57,468 nucleotides of DNA from JBKBUF01 sp046290815 (GTDB taxonomy: Bacteria > Bacteroidota > Bacteroidia > Cytophagales > Cytophagaceae): the NCBI GenBank assembly GCA_046290815.1, contig JBKBUF010000029.1, positions 1 through 57,468 of the forward strand, read 5' to 3'. Both the position numbers and the translations under genes were made by a program. Shown piece by piece: positions 1 to 8,491 of the stretch. The notes beneath the pieces are model-generated. The model was not told the origin of the DNA. It saw only the letters and a list, made by a program, of their open reading frames with translations, and made no database searches. Positions within the stretch are counted from its first letter, which is position 1; each line of letters opens with the position of its first letter.

Positions 1-68
1 CAATGTTTTCCTAGAAAGTTTAAGTTAAGGAAAAAATACAATTCAAACTGTAAATCAACTTGAAAAAT

Positions 69-83
69 CCATTAACTTAATGG
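69..83. repeat. Short perfect palindrome
   Basis: CCATTAA and TTAATGG are separated by a single C, a perfect 7-bp inverted repeat placed just before the AATTAAG array. It has no T-run and no upstream gene in the window, so a terminator role cannot be decided. The rest of positions 1-68 shows nothing recognisable. Confidence 0.4.
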
Positions 84-88
84 CATTA

Positions 89-206
89 AATTAAGAATTA
101 AGAATTAAGAATTAAGAATTAAGAATTAAGAATTAAGAATTAAGAATTAAGAATTAAGAATTAAGAATTAAGAATTAAGAATTAAGAATTAAGAATTAAG
201 AATTAA
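89..206. repeat. AATTAAG heptamer tandem array
   Basis: Sixteen perfect copies of the 7-bp unit AATTAAG run from 89 to 200, followed by a decayed copy to about 206. The array lies in the non-coding region before the SirB1-like gene and is followed at 224-251 by a different heptamer array. Perfect identity implies recent expansion or active homogenisation. It resembles the short heptameric tandem repeats known from cyanobacteria (STRR) in form, not in sequence. Confidence 0.95.
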
Positions 207-223
207 ATTTTCCTTTACTGTTC

Positions 224-251
224 TTCGGATTTCGATTTTCGATTTTCGAAT
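224..251. repeat. TTCGATT heptamer repeat, four units
   Basis: Four consecutive 7-bp units (TTCGGAT, TTCGATT, TTCGATT, TTCGAAT) end nine bases before the start codon at 260. The same motif recurs at 37318-37345 and 37409-37436, also in intergenic DNA and also with period seven. Confidence 0.8.
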
Positions 252-259
252 TTTAACAT

Positions 260-1111
260 ATGGATGACAAAAAAATAAAAGCTTTAATATCACTCCTCGA
301 TGATGAAGATACAGAGGTGGTGGCGCAGGTAGAAAGAGAAATTCTTTCTCTTGGGGAGGATATCATTCCTTTTCTTGAAACTGAATGGGAAAATAATTTT
401 AACCCGATAGTTCAAAAGAGGATTGAGGAGCTTATTCATATAATGCATTTCGATCTGCTTAAGTCGAGATTGCTGAAATGGAAGGAGGAAGGAGCGACTG
501 ACTTGCTGGAGGGTATGTGGATTGTTGCTACTTATCAATATCCGGATCTGGAATATGCCAAGTTAAAAGTGGAGCTTGACCAGATTTATTTTGACATATG
601 GTCCCAGCTAAAAAGTGATCTGCATCCTTATGACCAGGTGAAAATTCTAAACAGTGTGTTGTTTACAAAGTTTAAATTTAGCGCCAATACAAAAAATTTT
701 CATTCTCCCGGCAATAGCATGTTGAATATTGTGCTTGAATCTAAAAAAGGAAATCCGATTTCGCTTTGTGTAATTTACATGCTGGTAGCCCAAAAACTCA
801 AAATGCCGGTATATGGTGTTAATCTCCCGAATCTTTTTATCCTGACTTATAAATCTGAAAATATTCAGTTTTACATTAATGCATTCAATAAAGGTCTCAT
901 TTTTTCCAAGGCAGATATTGATAATTACCTTGCACATCTGAATCTGAATCCTCTAGACATCTTTTATGAGCCATGCAGTAATATCGATATTGTAAGGAGA
1001 GTGTTAAGGAATCTTATTGTTTCTTTCGAGAAGGTTGGTGATACAGATAAGACTGAAGAGATAAAAATGCTTCTGAATAGTATAACAGACGGTAAAGAAT
1101 CCTATGACTAG
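260..1111 (+). CDS. SirB1/transglutaminase-core-2 family protein
   Basis: A 283-residue protein. The middle (about residues 90-235) resembles the SirB1 N-terminal or transglutaminase-like core-2 domain. The best landmarks are the stretch NSMLNIVLESKKGNPISL (152-169), typical of the GxPxxL segment, and VYGVNLP (184-190). The usual family motif GxxLPxHF has Asn-Leu instead of a His here (LPNLF), so a protease-like catalytic triad looks incomplete. The N-terminal 90 residues are acidic and helical. No signal peptide, so probably cytoplasmic. The ATG at 260 sits right after a heptamer repeat and has no clear ribosome binding site. The function of this family in Bacteroidota is unknown. Family call fairly sure, function not assigned. 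Confidence 0.7.
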   Translation: MDDKKIKALISLLDDEDTEVVAQVEREILSLGEDIIPFLETEWENNFNPIVQKRIEELIHIMHFDLLKSRLLKWKEEGATDLLEGMWIVATYQYPDLEYAKLKVELDQIYFDIWSQLKSDLHPYDQVKILNSVLFTKFKFSANTKNFHSPGNSMLNIVLESKKGNPISLCVIYMLVAQKLKMPVYGVNLPNLFILTYKSENIQFYINAFNKGLIFSKADIDNYLAHLNLNPLDIFYEPCSNIDIVRRVLRNLIVSFEKVGDTDKTEEIKMLLNSITDGKESYD

Positions 1112-1119
1112 CTCGAATA

Positions 1120-1719
1120 TTACTTTTTGATCATACAGCCTGTAGCTCTTCTGTCATTTATTTTAATAGTAGCATTGGTTAATATAGCATTCAGGGCTTC
1201 TCTGACATAGTTTATTTTAACATCATTTGCTACCTGAGGATTGTCATCTATTGCTCCTTTGTATTGCAACACAAATGCTCCGTTGATATTCTTCAATAAA
1301 AAAACTTCGGGTGTTTTACTCGCTCCGAATGCATTGGCTACTTCCTGTTTATTGTCAATAAGGTATGGTAGTCCGATTTTTTTATCAACAACATATTTAG
1401 TAAGTGATGCAGCAGCATCTGAAGGGCTTAGATTCGGATTGTTGGGATTGATAAGTAAAAATTTTACTCCTCTTGATTCGAACTCGCTTGCCAACCTTAT
1501 GATTCTTTCTTCATACAATTTGGAATAGGGGCAATCCTGGCTGGTGAAAATTATGGCTACCGCTTTATTGTTGCTGAGAAAATCATTTAAAGAGACTTTA
1601 TTGTTGTCGGAGGCATTAATTAGGGAAAATGTTTTTATCCTGTCCCCGATATTGTACACCTGCGCTGACAAAGACCGGCAGCTAAGAATAAGAATCAGGA
1701 CATATGCGAATAGTCTCAT
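1120..1719 (-). CDS. Secreted redoxin / AhpC-TSA-like protein
   Basis: 199 residues with a cleavable signal peptide (residues 1-19, ending SLSAQ), so exported. The rest has a thioredoxin-fold redoxin pattern: 'FSL' strand, hydrophobic IIFTS strand, then a single cysteine in SQDCPYSKLYE (Cys63) instead of the CxxC of thioredoxins, and the cis-Pro region SKTPEVFLL. A second cysteine lies near the C-terminus (ATGCMIK, Cys195). Such proteins are peroxiredoxin-like or resolve disulfides in the periplasm. Cys63 and Cys195 could form a two-cysteine pair (inference). It converges with the SirB1-like gene with an 8-bp gap. Family assignment good, substrate unknown. Confidence 0.8.
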   Translation of the reverse strand: MRLFAYVLILILSCRSLSAQVYNIGDRIKTFSLINASDNNKVSLNDFLSNNKAVAIIFTSQDCPYSKLYEERIIRLASEFESRGVKFLLINPNNPNLSPSDAAASLTKYVVDKKIGLPYLIDNKQEVANAFGASKTPEVFLLKNINGAFVLQYKGAIDDNPQVANDVKINYVREALNAILTNATIKINDRRATGCMIKK

Positions 1720-1743
1720 TTTTTATTGATTTTTTTATACAAT

Positions 1744-2373
1744 TTAGTGATTATACGTGATTATATAATCCCTGTATCTTAAAAATTTCATTTTTAATTT
1801 TACCTGATTCTCAATATACACCTCAGCTTCAATTTCACCGAAATTGACATCAGGAACCCGATGTACATATATTTGGTCCCTGAAATTTAAACTATAACCG
1901 GAGTAAAGTTTAAATATTGCTTCTTTTATGGCCCAATAGGTGGACAAAACGGACACTTTATCTCCTGCTTCCGATATTTCACGTTCTGAAAGAAACTTGT
2001 CCCTGACCCTTAATACCTTCTCATTTATTAATTCAATATCTATACCAACTTTCTTCCTGGTGTTCACTATGACTGAAACGAATTCATTGGAATGGCTTAT
2101 CGAAATATGGTCTTCAGAATTAACTAGAACTGGACATCCGGTTTCATTGTAACAGGTCCCTGTATATTGTTTTCCTTGATAATCAACTATCTGTTTTAGC
2201 AAAATTCTTGCTGCTGCCCACTCCCTTTTTCTTTTGTCGATAGCGGAAAGGATCTTTTCAGGAACCTTCTCATAATTTTTCACTTCATTGATCAGTTCAT
2301 CTGCAGATTCTGAAATTTGCCATAGTCCCCATAGGTATTCTTCGTTGTAATATTCAATCAGAATTAAGGGCAT
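1744..2373 (-). CDS. 4'-phosphopantetheinyl transferase superfamily protein
   Basis: 209 residues of the Sfp/AcpT type. Key motifs are SISHS (91-95), the Mg-binding GIDIE (110-114) and WAIKEAIFK (147-155), which match the family signature (G-[IV]-D-x-E and W-x-x-K-E-[AS]-x-x-K). Such enzymes move the 4'-phosphopantetheine arm of coenzyme A onto acyl or peptidyl carrier proteins. The length suits the Sfp-like rather than the short AcpS type. No carrier protein or synthase gene is nearby, so the partner cannot be told. It is transcribed away from the WD40 gene, with a 134-bp gap in which I see no clear promoter. Confidence 0.9.
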   Translation of the reverse strand: MPLILIEYYNEEYLWGLWQISESADELINEVKNYEKVPEKILSAIDKRKREWAAARILLKQIVDYQGKQYTGTCYNETGCPVLVNSEDHISISHSNEFVSVIVNTRKKVGIDIELINEKVLRVRDKFLSEREISEAGDKVSVLSTYWAIKEAIFKLYSGYSLNFRDQIYVHRVPDVNFGEIEAEVYIENQVKLKMKFLRYRDYIITYNH

Positions 2374-2507
2374 GAGTTTTAGTTACTGTTTTATTTTCCA
2401 TTAGCTGTAAAAAAAATCGGACTTTTGAATTTTCTAAGCCCAATACAACTTAAATTTAAGGAAAAAACCTGGGAATTAATATAAACGGTTATATCTGGGA
2501 GGGTAAA

Positions 2508-3419
2508 ATGTCACATCTGCAAGTTTCTAAGTTTGCATCATTAACAGGCCACAAAGATTCTTTGTATGCTTTGGCTACCGGGTTGACTGAAAAGGAGGTT
2601 TTTTCTTCCGGTGCAGATGGTATGATAGTACAATGGAATGTTGATAATCCGGATTTGGGAAAACTTGTGGCAAAAGTTCCTAATCCGGTGTATGCACTGC
2701 ATCTGAATTCAGATAAAAAATTAGTTGTAGGACAGAATTTTGAAGGTATTCATATCATTGACCCTATTGCTGGTAAAGAAGAAAAGTCGCTCAAGTTGTC
2801 TGCTACTGCCATATTTGATATCCAGGAAAGTAAAGGACATTATTTTATTGCCATGGGGGATGGGGAGTTATTAAAAATAGAAAAAGATCAGCTGATTATA
2901 ACATCCAGAATTAAGTTATCAGAAAAAAGTGCTCGTTGTATAGCTATAAATGAAAAAAAAGGACTGTTGGCAGTCGGATACAGTGACTTTCAGATCCGGG
3001 TTTTTACCTTGGATGAATTAAAGCTTGTTAACACCATACAGGCTCATCAAAATTCAGTTTTTACCTTGGCATTTTCACCTGATGGAATATATTTGCTGAG
3101 TGGAAGCAGAGATGCCAGGATAAATATATGGGAAACTGAAAATAATTTTTCTCTTAACCAATCCATAGTAGCACACATGTATGCTGTTAACCATATTAGT
3201 TTTAGTCGCGATGGAAGATATTTTGCAAGCTGTAGTATGGATAAATCAGTAAAAATATGGGATGCTCATGCTTTTAAACTTCTTAAAGTAATTGACAAAG
3301 CAAGGCATGCAGGTCATGGTACATCCGTCAATAAGTTGTTGTGGTTGAATTATAATAATTACATAGTATCATGCAGTGATGACAGAACTTTGTCTGTCTG
3401 GCATTTAATGCAGGAATAA
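2508..3419 (+). CDS. WD40 repeat protein
   Basis: 303 residues that fold as a seven-bladed beta-propeller. WD/GH dipeptide landmarks include TGHKDSLYAL near the N-terminus, IVQWNV, INIWET, VKIWDA and LSVWHL, with typical SPDG/SRDG turns. No signal peptide or enzyme domain, so a cytoplasmic scaffold is likely. One of the few genes here with a strong Shine-Dalgarno (GGGAGGG, about 8 bases before ATG). It leads a same-strand run: WD40, DivIVA-domain, folB, ChaN-like, DUF7935-like. The binding partner is unknown. Confidence 0.9.
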   Translation: MSHLQVSKFASLTGHKDSLYALATGLTEKEVFSSGADGMIVQWNVDNPDLGKLVAKVPNPVYALHLNSDKKLVVGQNFEGIHIIDPIAGKEEKSLKLSATAIFDIQESKGHYFIAMGDGELLKIEKDQLIITSRIKLSEKSARCIAINEKKGLLAVGYSDFQIRVFTLDELKLVNTIQAHQNSVFTLAFSPDGIYLLSGSRDARINIWETENNFSLNQSIVAHMYAVNHISFSRDGRYFASCSMDKSVKIWDAHAFKLLKVIDKARHAGHGTSVNKLLWLNYNNYIVSCSDDRTLSVWHLMQE

Positions 3420-3451
3420 GTCGTTCTACCTTTTCTAAACAAAAATATAAA

Positions 3452-4165
3452 ATGAAAATTACACCTTTAGACATCAGAAAAAAGGAATTTGAAAAAGCAT
3501 TCAGAGGATATGAAAAGGAAGAAGTAGATGCTTTTTTATTATTACTTTCTCAGGAATGGGAGAAGATGATTGATGAAAATAAAGAATTGAAAAGAAGATT
3601 GGAGACTTCCGAAAAGGAAGTGGTAAGACTTAGAGAAGTAGAAAATTCATTGTTTAAAACTATTAGAAATGCTGAAGATACAGGCGCTCATGTGATTGAT
3701 CATGCCAATAAAACAGCTGAGCTCCACCTTAGAGAAGCACAAATGAAGGCAGAAGCAATTTTGAATGATGCAAACTTCCGTGCTAAATCCATTATGGAAG
3801 AGGCAGAAGAAAAAACTAAACTTGTAGTGGATTCATTATTTGACGATGTAAAGCAGGCGGAGCGAGAGTTCAATTATATTGCTGACCAAAAAGAAAATCT
3901 TCTTTCGGAGTTATCTGGTCTTGTAAATGAGACTTTGGAGAGAGTAAACAGGTATCAGGCCAAAGGGAATCTTAAAGAGACAATACAAGCGAAGCTAAAA
4001 GAGTTGAGAAGTTTTGGTTCTGAAAAGAAAGCTCTGCATACACCTCCGGTAAATGTTGCACCAAAGTCTGAAATTCCAAAGCCAGCTGCAAGGGCTGAAC
4101 AACCCGAAGTGAAACCGGAAAATAAAAGTTCTAAAGATTCAGGTTCTTTTTTTGATGCCATCTGA
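3452..4165 (+). CDS. DivIVA domain-containing protein
   Basis: 237 residues. The N-terminal DivIVA signature is clear: ITPLDIRKKEFEKAFRGY followed by EEVDAFL (about 2-30). A long coiled coil follows (about 35-165, heptads rich in E, K, A and L), then a low-complexity Pro/Lys/Ala tail (about 195-225) and a short conserved-looking end (SGSFFDAI). DivIVA proteins sense membrane curvature and place cell-division or polar-growth proteins in Gram-positive bacteria. Bacteroidota homologues exist but their role is unclear. It overlaps folB by one base (TGATG), so translation may be coupled. Confidence 0.9.
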   Translation: MKITPLDIRKKEFEKAFRGYEKEEVDAFLLLLSQEWEKMIDENKELKRRLETSEKEVVRLREVENSLFKTIRNAEDTGAHVIDHANKTAELHLREAQMKAEAILNDANFRAKSIMEEAEEKTKLVVDSLFDDVKQAEREFNYIADQKENLLSELSGLVNETLERVNRYQAKGNLKETIQAKLKELRSFGSEKKALHTPPVNVAPKSEIPKPAARAEQPEVKPENKSSKDSGSFFDAI

Positions 4166-4533
4166 TGGAAGAAATCATTAAAGTTTCCCTCACCGGTATG
4201 GAGTTTTTTGCTTTTCATGGTTTATATGATCATGAAAAAGAAAAAGGAAATTTTTTTGAGGTGAATGTTACTGTAGGTTTTAAGGCCGCTATTGAAGAAT
4301 TATTGTCAGATGATATTCATAAAACTGTCGATTATGAAAGTGTTTATAACACAGTCGAAGAGATTGTGAATGTAAGAGTTCAGTTGCTGGAAACCCTTGC
4401 TGCAAAAATTGCAATAACTCTTTTAGAGAATATTTCACGGATTACAGAAGTTGAGGTTTCTGTGGTTAAAAGGAATCCTCCTGTAGCAGGCAAATGTAAG
4501 GAATCAAAGGTGACTATACAGAGAAAAAGATGA
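4165..4533 (+). CDS. folB: Dihydroneopterin aldolase
   Basis: 122 residues, the normal FolB length. It converts 7,8-dihydroneopterin into 6-hydroxymethyl-7,8-dihydropterin and glycolaldehyde in folate synthesis. Visible family marks are GMEFFAFHGLYDHEKEKGN (about 10-28), the substrate-binding TVDYESVYNTVEEIV, LLETLAAKIA with the conserved Glu, and the C-terminal Lys in VVKRNPP. Start ATG overlaps the DivIVA stop, and the stop overlaps the next start. No other folate gene is in the window. Confidence 0.92.
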   Translation: MEEIIKVSLTGMEFFAFHGLYDHEKEKGNFFEVNVTVGFKAAIEELLSDDIHKTVDYESVYNTVEEIVNVRVQLLETLAAKIAITLLENISRITEVEVSVVKRNPPVAGKCKESKVTIQRKR

Positions 4534-5381
4534 AGCTTTTAGTATCCCTTATTTTTCTTGTCTTTACAACTTCAGGTCTAGATAATGATAAGCCTGCCTA
4601 CAGAATATTTGATAAGCAGGGTAAAACCTCAGATTATTCAACACTTTTAAAAAATATTTCCAGAGCAGACATTATACTTTTTGGTGAATTGCATAATAAC
4701 TCTATTGTTCATTGGCTGGAACTGCAATTGCTGAAAGATCTTGCAGTCCAAAATAAGAGAATGGTTTTGGCAGTGGAATTTTTAGAGACAGATAATCAAC
4801 TGGCTATATCAGAATTTAACAATGGGCTGATCCGCCTCAGTCAACTGGAAAATGAAATTAAACTGTGGTCTAATTACAAGACCGATTACAGACCACTGCT
4901 GGAGTTTGCAGGGAAATCTTCCATTCCCGTGATTGCTACTTCTGTGCCTCGAAGATACGCTTCTGTGGTGGCCTATAAAGGGTTTTCTGCTATGGATACC
5001 TTGCCGTTAGCAGCAAAAGCATATTTGCCTCCTCTGCCTATAAACTTTGATCCCATGCTGCCGGGCTATGCCCAATTAAAGGATGGAATGTCAGGTCATG
5101 CAATGGCATACATGGCAGAATCTCAGGCCTTGAAAGATGCAACAATGGCCTGGAATATAAATAAGGTTTTTTCTCAGAATATGATATTTCACATTAATGG
5201 TGCTTATCATTCAGATAATTTTGAGGGTATTTACTGGTATTTGAGGAACTATAATCCTAAACTTAAAATTGTTACTATTACCTGTAAGGAGCAAAAAGAT
5301 ATCAGCAAAGCCGAAAATGAAAATACCGGAATTGCGGATTATCTAATTTGTATTCCTGAGGATATGATTAAATCTTATTAA
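4530..5381 (+). CDS. ChaN-family haem-binding uptake (Tiki superfamily) protein
   Basis: 283 residues with a short hydrophobic N-terminus (residues 1-17), probably a signal peptide; no lipobox Cys follows. The EreA/ChaN core is recognisable: DIILFGELHNN (about 49-59), MVLAVEFLE, the two-His C-terminal region HINGAYHSDNFEGIYWYL (about 222-239). ChaN of Campylobacter binds haem at the outer membrane for iron uptake, but the superfamily also holds metalloprotease-like Tiki proteins, so the substrate is uncertain. It starts four bases inside folB (ATGA overlap), so co-transcription is very likely. Confidence 0.8.
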   Translation: MKLLVSLIFLVFTTSGLDNDKPAYRIFDKQGKTSDYSTLLKNISRADIILFGELHNNSIVHWLELQLLKDLAVQNKRMVLAVEFLETDNQLAISEFNNGLIRLSQLENEIKLWSNYKTDYRPLLEFAGKSSIPVIATSVPRRYASVVAYKGFSAMDTLPLAAKAYLPPLPINFDPMLPGYAQLKDGMSGHAMAYMAESQALKDATMAWNINKVFSQNMIFHINGAYHSDNFEGIYWYLRNYNPKLKIVTITCKEQKDISKAENENTGIADYLICIPEDMIKSY

Positions 5382-5403
5382 TTTTTTTAAATTTTTGAAT
5401 TTT

Positions 5404-5925
5404 ATGGAGTTAGTTAATGATCTTATAAAAATTCTTCTACCTGCTGCTGTGGTATTATATGCCATGTATCTAACAGTAAAAGCTTTTTTGAATAAAGATT
5501 TTGAGAAAAAACTTATCGAGATTAAGCAAAAGAATACAGAAATTGTACTTCCGGTCAGGTTGCAGGCTTATGAAAGGATGTGTCTTTTTCTGGAAAGAAT
5601 TTCACCTAATAACCTGCTTGTAAGGGTAAATGAACCGGGATTTACTTCTGCCCGGTTTCGCCAGCAATTGTTACATGAAATTAGAGAAGAATATAATCAT
5701 AATCTTTCTCAGCAGGTATATATGAGCGATCAGGCCTGGCAATTGGTCAAATCGTCTATGGATGATGTCACAAGTATAATTAATCAGGCGGGAGAATCTG
5801 TAAATCCTGAATCCAGAAGTGTAGAGTTGGCCCGAGTGATTTTCGATAAAATGATGGAAAGAAACGAGGATCCTGTTGAAAAATCCCTTAAATTTCTGAA
5901 AAATGAAATAAGACAGGTGTTTTAA
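5404..5925 (+). CDS. Conserved Bacteroidota membrane-anchored protein (DUF7935-like)
   Basis: About 173 residues from the ATG at 5404; a TTG nine bases upstream is in frame but less likely. One N-terminal transmembrane helix (ILLPAAVVLYAMYLTV, about 8-25) is followed by a cytoplasmic helical domain with the segment LPVRLQAYERMCLFLERISPNNL, typical of a conserved family seen only in Bacteroidota as far as I recall. No catalytic motif. It follows the ChaN-like gene by 22 bp and probably ends the operon. Function unknown. Confidence 0.75.
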   Translation: MELVNDLIKILLPAAVVLYAMYLTVKAFLNKDFEKKLIEIKQKNTEIVLPVRLQAYERMCLFLERISPNNLLVRVNEPGFTSARFRQQLLHEIREEYNHNLSQQVYMSDQAWQLVKSSMDDVTSIINQAGESVNPESRSVELARVIFDKMMERNEDPVEKSLKFLKNEIRQVF

Positions 5926-6074
5926 CTTTTTTTTTTATTTAAAAAAGGTTACATTTGGAGGCCTGAGAGTATAAATAAATGAAGAAAATAATTGATATTT
6001 CTCAGGGGTTCCTTGAAATAATTATAGAATCTCTTTAAAAATTAATATATGAAACACTAAAAAACAAAAAACCC

Positions 6075-6239
6075 ATGTTTGCACTAAAGTTTTTGTCAGA
6101 TTTTTTCAACGTGTACGGTAAAGGGGACGCGTTGGTTTCGTATACTCCCTTCTTTATTTTCTTACTGGTATTTGTACCATTAATGTTTGCATCGGGAGTA
6201 TTTGTAGATTATCTGATCGGAAAGATTTTAAGAAAATAG
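6075..6239 (+). CDS. Small membrane protein, 54 residues
   Basis: A short frame of 54 codons running from ATG 6075 to TAG 6237-6239. It reads MFALKFLSDFFNVYGKGDAL, then one hydrophobic helix (TPFFIFLLVFVPLMFASGVFV) and a basic tail (GKILRK). The shape (amphipathic N-terminus, one membrane span, positive C-terminus) and a strong terminator 20 bases later support a real gene. The 149 bases before it (5926-6074) show no other feature. I do not recognise the family. Confidence 0.6.
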   Translation: MFALKFLSDFFNVYGKGDALVSYTPFFIFLLVFVPLMFASGVFVDYLIGKILRK

Positions 6240-6258
6240 ATTTCCGAATCCAGTTTTG

Positions 6259-6295
6259 AAAGGCTGTATCAACAAAAATTGGTACAGCCTTTTTT
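6259..6295 (+). terminator. Rho-independent terminator after small membrane protein
   Basis: An inverted repeat (AAGGCTGTATCAA / TTGGTACAGCCTT) with a short A-rich loop is followed by six T. It ends transcription of the 54-residue gene. Confidence 0.85.
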
Positions 6296-6383
6296 ATTAT
6301 ATCCTTATATGTGGATTAAAAATATTTAGGTTAAATTAGACGGGAAAAATTTAATTAATTGCGGAAGTCTCTCCGGGATTTTT

Positions 6384-7238
6384 ATGTTAAAAGTAGCGAT
6401 TCAGGGTGGTGTAGCCTCATTTCATGATATAGCAGCCAGAAATTATTTTAAGAGTGAGAAAGAAATCAAAACGATCAGTTGTGATACGTTTCGTGATCTT
6501 TGCAATGTATTAAAAGAAGGTAAAGCAGATTATGCTGTGATGGCAATAGAAAATGCTATTGCAGGCAGTATTTTACAAAACTATGCCTTGCTGAAAGAAT
6601 ATAATTTTTACATCATTGGAGAAATTCAGCTTAGGATAGAGTTAAATTTGATGGCCATGCCGGGGGTAAGTCTGGATCAACTGGAAAAGGTAAGGTCACA
6701 CTATATGGCAATATTGCAATGTGAAGACTTTCTTCTGAAACATCCCGGACTTAAGATACAGGAATATCATGACACCGCTGATAGTGCAAGAGATATAAAA
6801 GCCAGCAATGACAAAAAAACTGCAGCTATTGCAGGAAGGTTTGCTGCAGAAGTATACAATCTGGATATTCTTGCAGAAAGTATAGAAACAGAAAAAAGAA
6901 ATTTTACAAGATTTCTGGTACTTACAAAAGATAAAAAATTCAAAGTGGACCATGTCAATAAGGCTACTTTGTGTTTTGAATTACCGGATAAGGTGGGAGC
7001 ACTTGCTCATGTAATGAATGTAATTGTTGAGAATAATATTAACCTGACAAAAATTCAATCATTGCCGATTCTAGGCAAACCAAATCAATATACTTTTTAT
7101 GTGGATTGCGAGTTTGATGACTACGAGGATTTTAAAAAGTGTATTAGGATAAAATCAATAGTTAAGAATTTAAAAATACTTGGAGAATATAAAAAGGGAA
7201 TAACGATCCATGATTATAAACAAAGCAGAAAGGCTTAA
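6384..7238 (+). CDS. pheA: Prephenate dehydratase
   Basis: 284 residues of the monofunctional enzyme, which turns prephenate into phenylpyruvate for phenylalanine. The catalytic part (1-190) shows IQGGVASFHD, the YAVMAIENAIAGSI loop and the diagnostic NFTRF motif with the key Thr. An ACT regulatory domain (about 197-280) begins ATLCFELPDKVGALAHVMN; the usual ESRP phenylalanine-binding motif is replaced by KIQSLPI, so feedback control may differ. No chorismate mutase domain. The following aminotransferase gene overlaps it by 29 bp, which suits the next step, phenylpyruvate to phenylalanine. Confidence 0.92.
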   Translation: MLKVAIQGGVASFHDIAARNYFKSEKEIKTISCDTFRDLCNVLKEGKADYAVMAIENAIAGSILQNYALLKEYNFYIIGEIQLRIELNLMAMPGVSLDQLEKVRSHYMAILQCEDFLLKHPGLKIQEYHDTADSARDIKASNDKKTAAIAGRFAAEVYNLDILAESIETEKRNFTRFLVLTKDKKFKVDHVNKATLCFELPDKVGALAHVMNVIVENNINLTKIQSLPILGKPNQYTFYVDCEFDDYEDFKKCIRIKSIVKNLKILGEYKKGITIHDYKQSRKA

Positions 7239-8385
7239 TACCGTTAAAGAGTATTACTTCGTAAAGAAGCTTGAAGAAATTGCCAAACTTAATAAAGAAG
7301 GTAAAAATGTTATTAGTTTCGGTATAGGTAGTCCTGACCTGGCTCCCTCACCTGAAACCATCAAGGCTCTTACTGACACATCAGTAAAACCAAATGTTCA
7401 TGGCTATCAACCTTACAGAGGTATACCGGAGTTCAGAGAAAATATTGCAAAATGGTACAAAGAAACATATAATGTTTCTCTTACAGAAGAAGAAGTGTTA
7501 CCGCTTATAGGATCTAAAGAAGGTATTCTTCATCTGTCTATGGCATTTTTAAATCCGGGTGATGAAGCACTTGTTCCTAATCCCGGTTATCCTACCTATA
7601 CATCCCTTACCACACTCATCGGAGGAAAGGTGAGATATTATGATCTTAAAGAGGAGAATAACTGGTATCCTGATTTTGATCAGTTAAACAAAGAGGACTT
7701 ATCTAAAGTGAAACTTATGTGGCTTAACTATCCTCATATGCCTACAGGAACAGCTGCAAATAAAGAAATGCTTACTAAACTTATAGCATTTGCCAGAGAG
7801 AAGAAGATACTGATATGTTATGATAATCCTTATAGCCTGGTATTAAATGAAAGCGATCCCTGGAGCATTCTTGCTATTGAAGGAGCAAAAGACGTTGCGG
7901 TAGAACTTAACTCATTAAGCAAGTCCCACAATATGGCTGGCTGGAGAGTTGGTATGATGTTGGGAAGGAAGGATTACCTTACTGCTGCATTAGCAGTGAA
8001 GAGCAATATTGACTCCGGGATGTATTATGGGATACAGCAGGCAGCAATGAAAGCTTTGGATAATTCTGGTGCGTGGCACAAAGAAAGGAATGCCATTTAT
8101 CGTGAAAGAAGAGACTGGGTATATAAGATTCTTGATTTACTGGGCTTCGAATATAGGAAGGACCAGGTTGGTATGTTTATTTGGGCAAAACCAAAAGACA
8201 GAAATAAGATTCCTGACATTGCTGCATACATTGATAAAGTTTTGTATGGATGTTATGTGTTCTTCACTCCCGGTGAAATATTCGGATCAAATGGAAAAGA
8301 TTTTCTTCGAGTTTCATTGTGTGTGCCTGCGGAAAAGATGAAGGAGGCATATGGAAGGTTGGAGCAGTGGGTAAAACAGGGATGA
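7210..8385 (+). CDS. Class I/II PLP aminotransferase (probably aromatic amino acid)
   Basis: 391 residues with fold-type I landmarks: GIGSPDLAPS (substrate region), GSKEGILHLS (101-110), NPGYPTY (124-130), N173, D205 in CYDNPY, and the PLP lysine K238 in SLSKSHNMAGWRVG. It is of the LL-DAP-aminotransferase/AspC-like subgroup. Its overlap with pheA suggests that it makes phenylalanine or tyrosine from the keto acids; an LL-diaminopimelate role is an alternative. GTTGAAT heptamers begin three bases after the stop. Confidence 0.85.
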   Translation: MIINKAERLNTVKEYYFVKKLEEIAKLNKEGKNVISFGIGSPDLAPSPETIKALTDTSVKPNVHGYQPYRGIPEFRENIAKWYKETYNVSLTEEEVLPLIGSKEGILHLSMAFLNPGDEALVPNPGYPTYTSLTTLIGGKVRYYDLKEENNWYPDFDQLNKEDLSKVKLMWLNYPHMPTGTAANKEMLTKLIAFAREKKILICYDNPYSLVLNESDPWSILAIEGAKDVAVELNSLSKSHNMAGWRVGMMLGRKDYLTAALAVKSNIDSGMYYGIQQAAMKALDNSGAWHKERNAIYRERRDWVYKILDLLGFEYRKDQVGMFIWAKPKDRNKIPDIAAYIDKVLYGCYVFFTPGEIFGSNGKDFLRVSLCVPAEKMKEAYGRLEQWVKQG

Positions 8386-8387
8386 TG

Positions 8388-8412
8388 AATGTTGAATGTT
8401 GAATTTTGAATG
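8388..8412. repeat. GTTGAAT heptamer repeat
   Basis: Units GATGAAT-like, GTTGAAT, GTTGAAT, TTTGAAT run directly after the aminotransferase stop codon. The same units appear in the composite repeats at 23342, 37175 and 53400. Confidence 0.65.
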
Positions 8413-8491
8413 AGGGAGTGATATGTTAAATGGGGGAGTGGAAAACAGTCCCCTTTTATTTTTGTTATTAGTTCAAATCCTTCAGACGATT

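Noticed and set aside
89..206. CRISPR array
   Set aside because: The heptamers are contiguous with no spacers and no cas genes are present.
8465..8480. tRNA T-arm-like word GTTCAAATCC
   Set aside because: No complementary stem or other tRNA arms surround it.
8423..8491. N-terminal extension of the iron alcohol dehydrogenase
   Set aside because: The added 23 residues do not match the family, and the ATG at 8492 gives the standard length.
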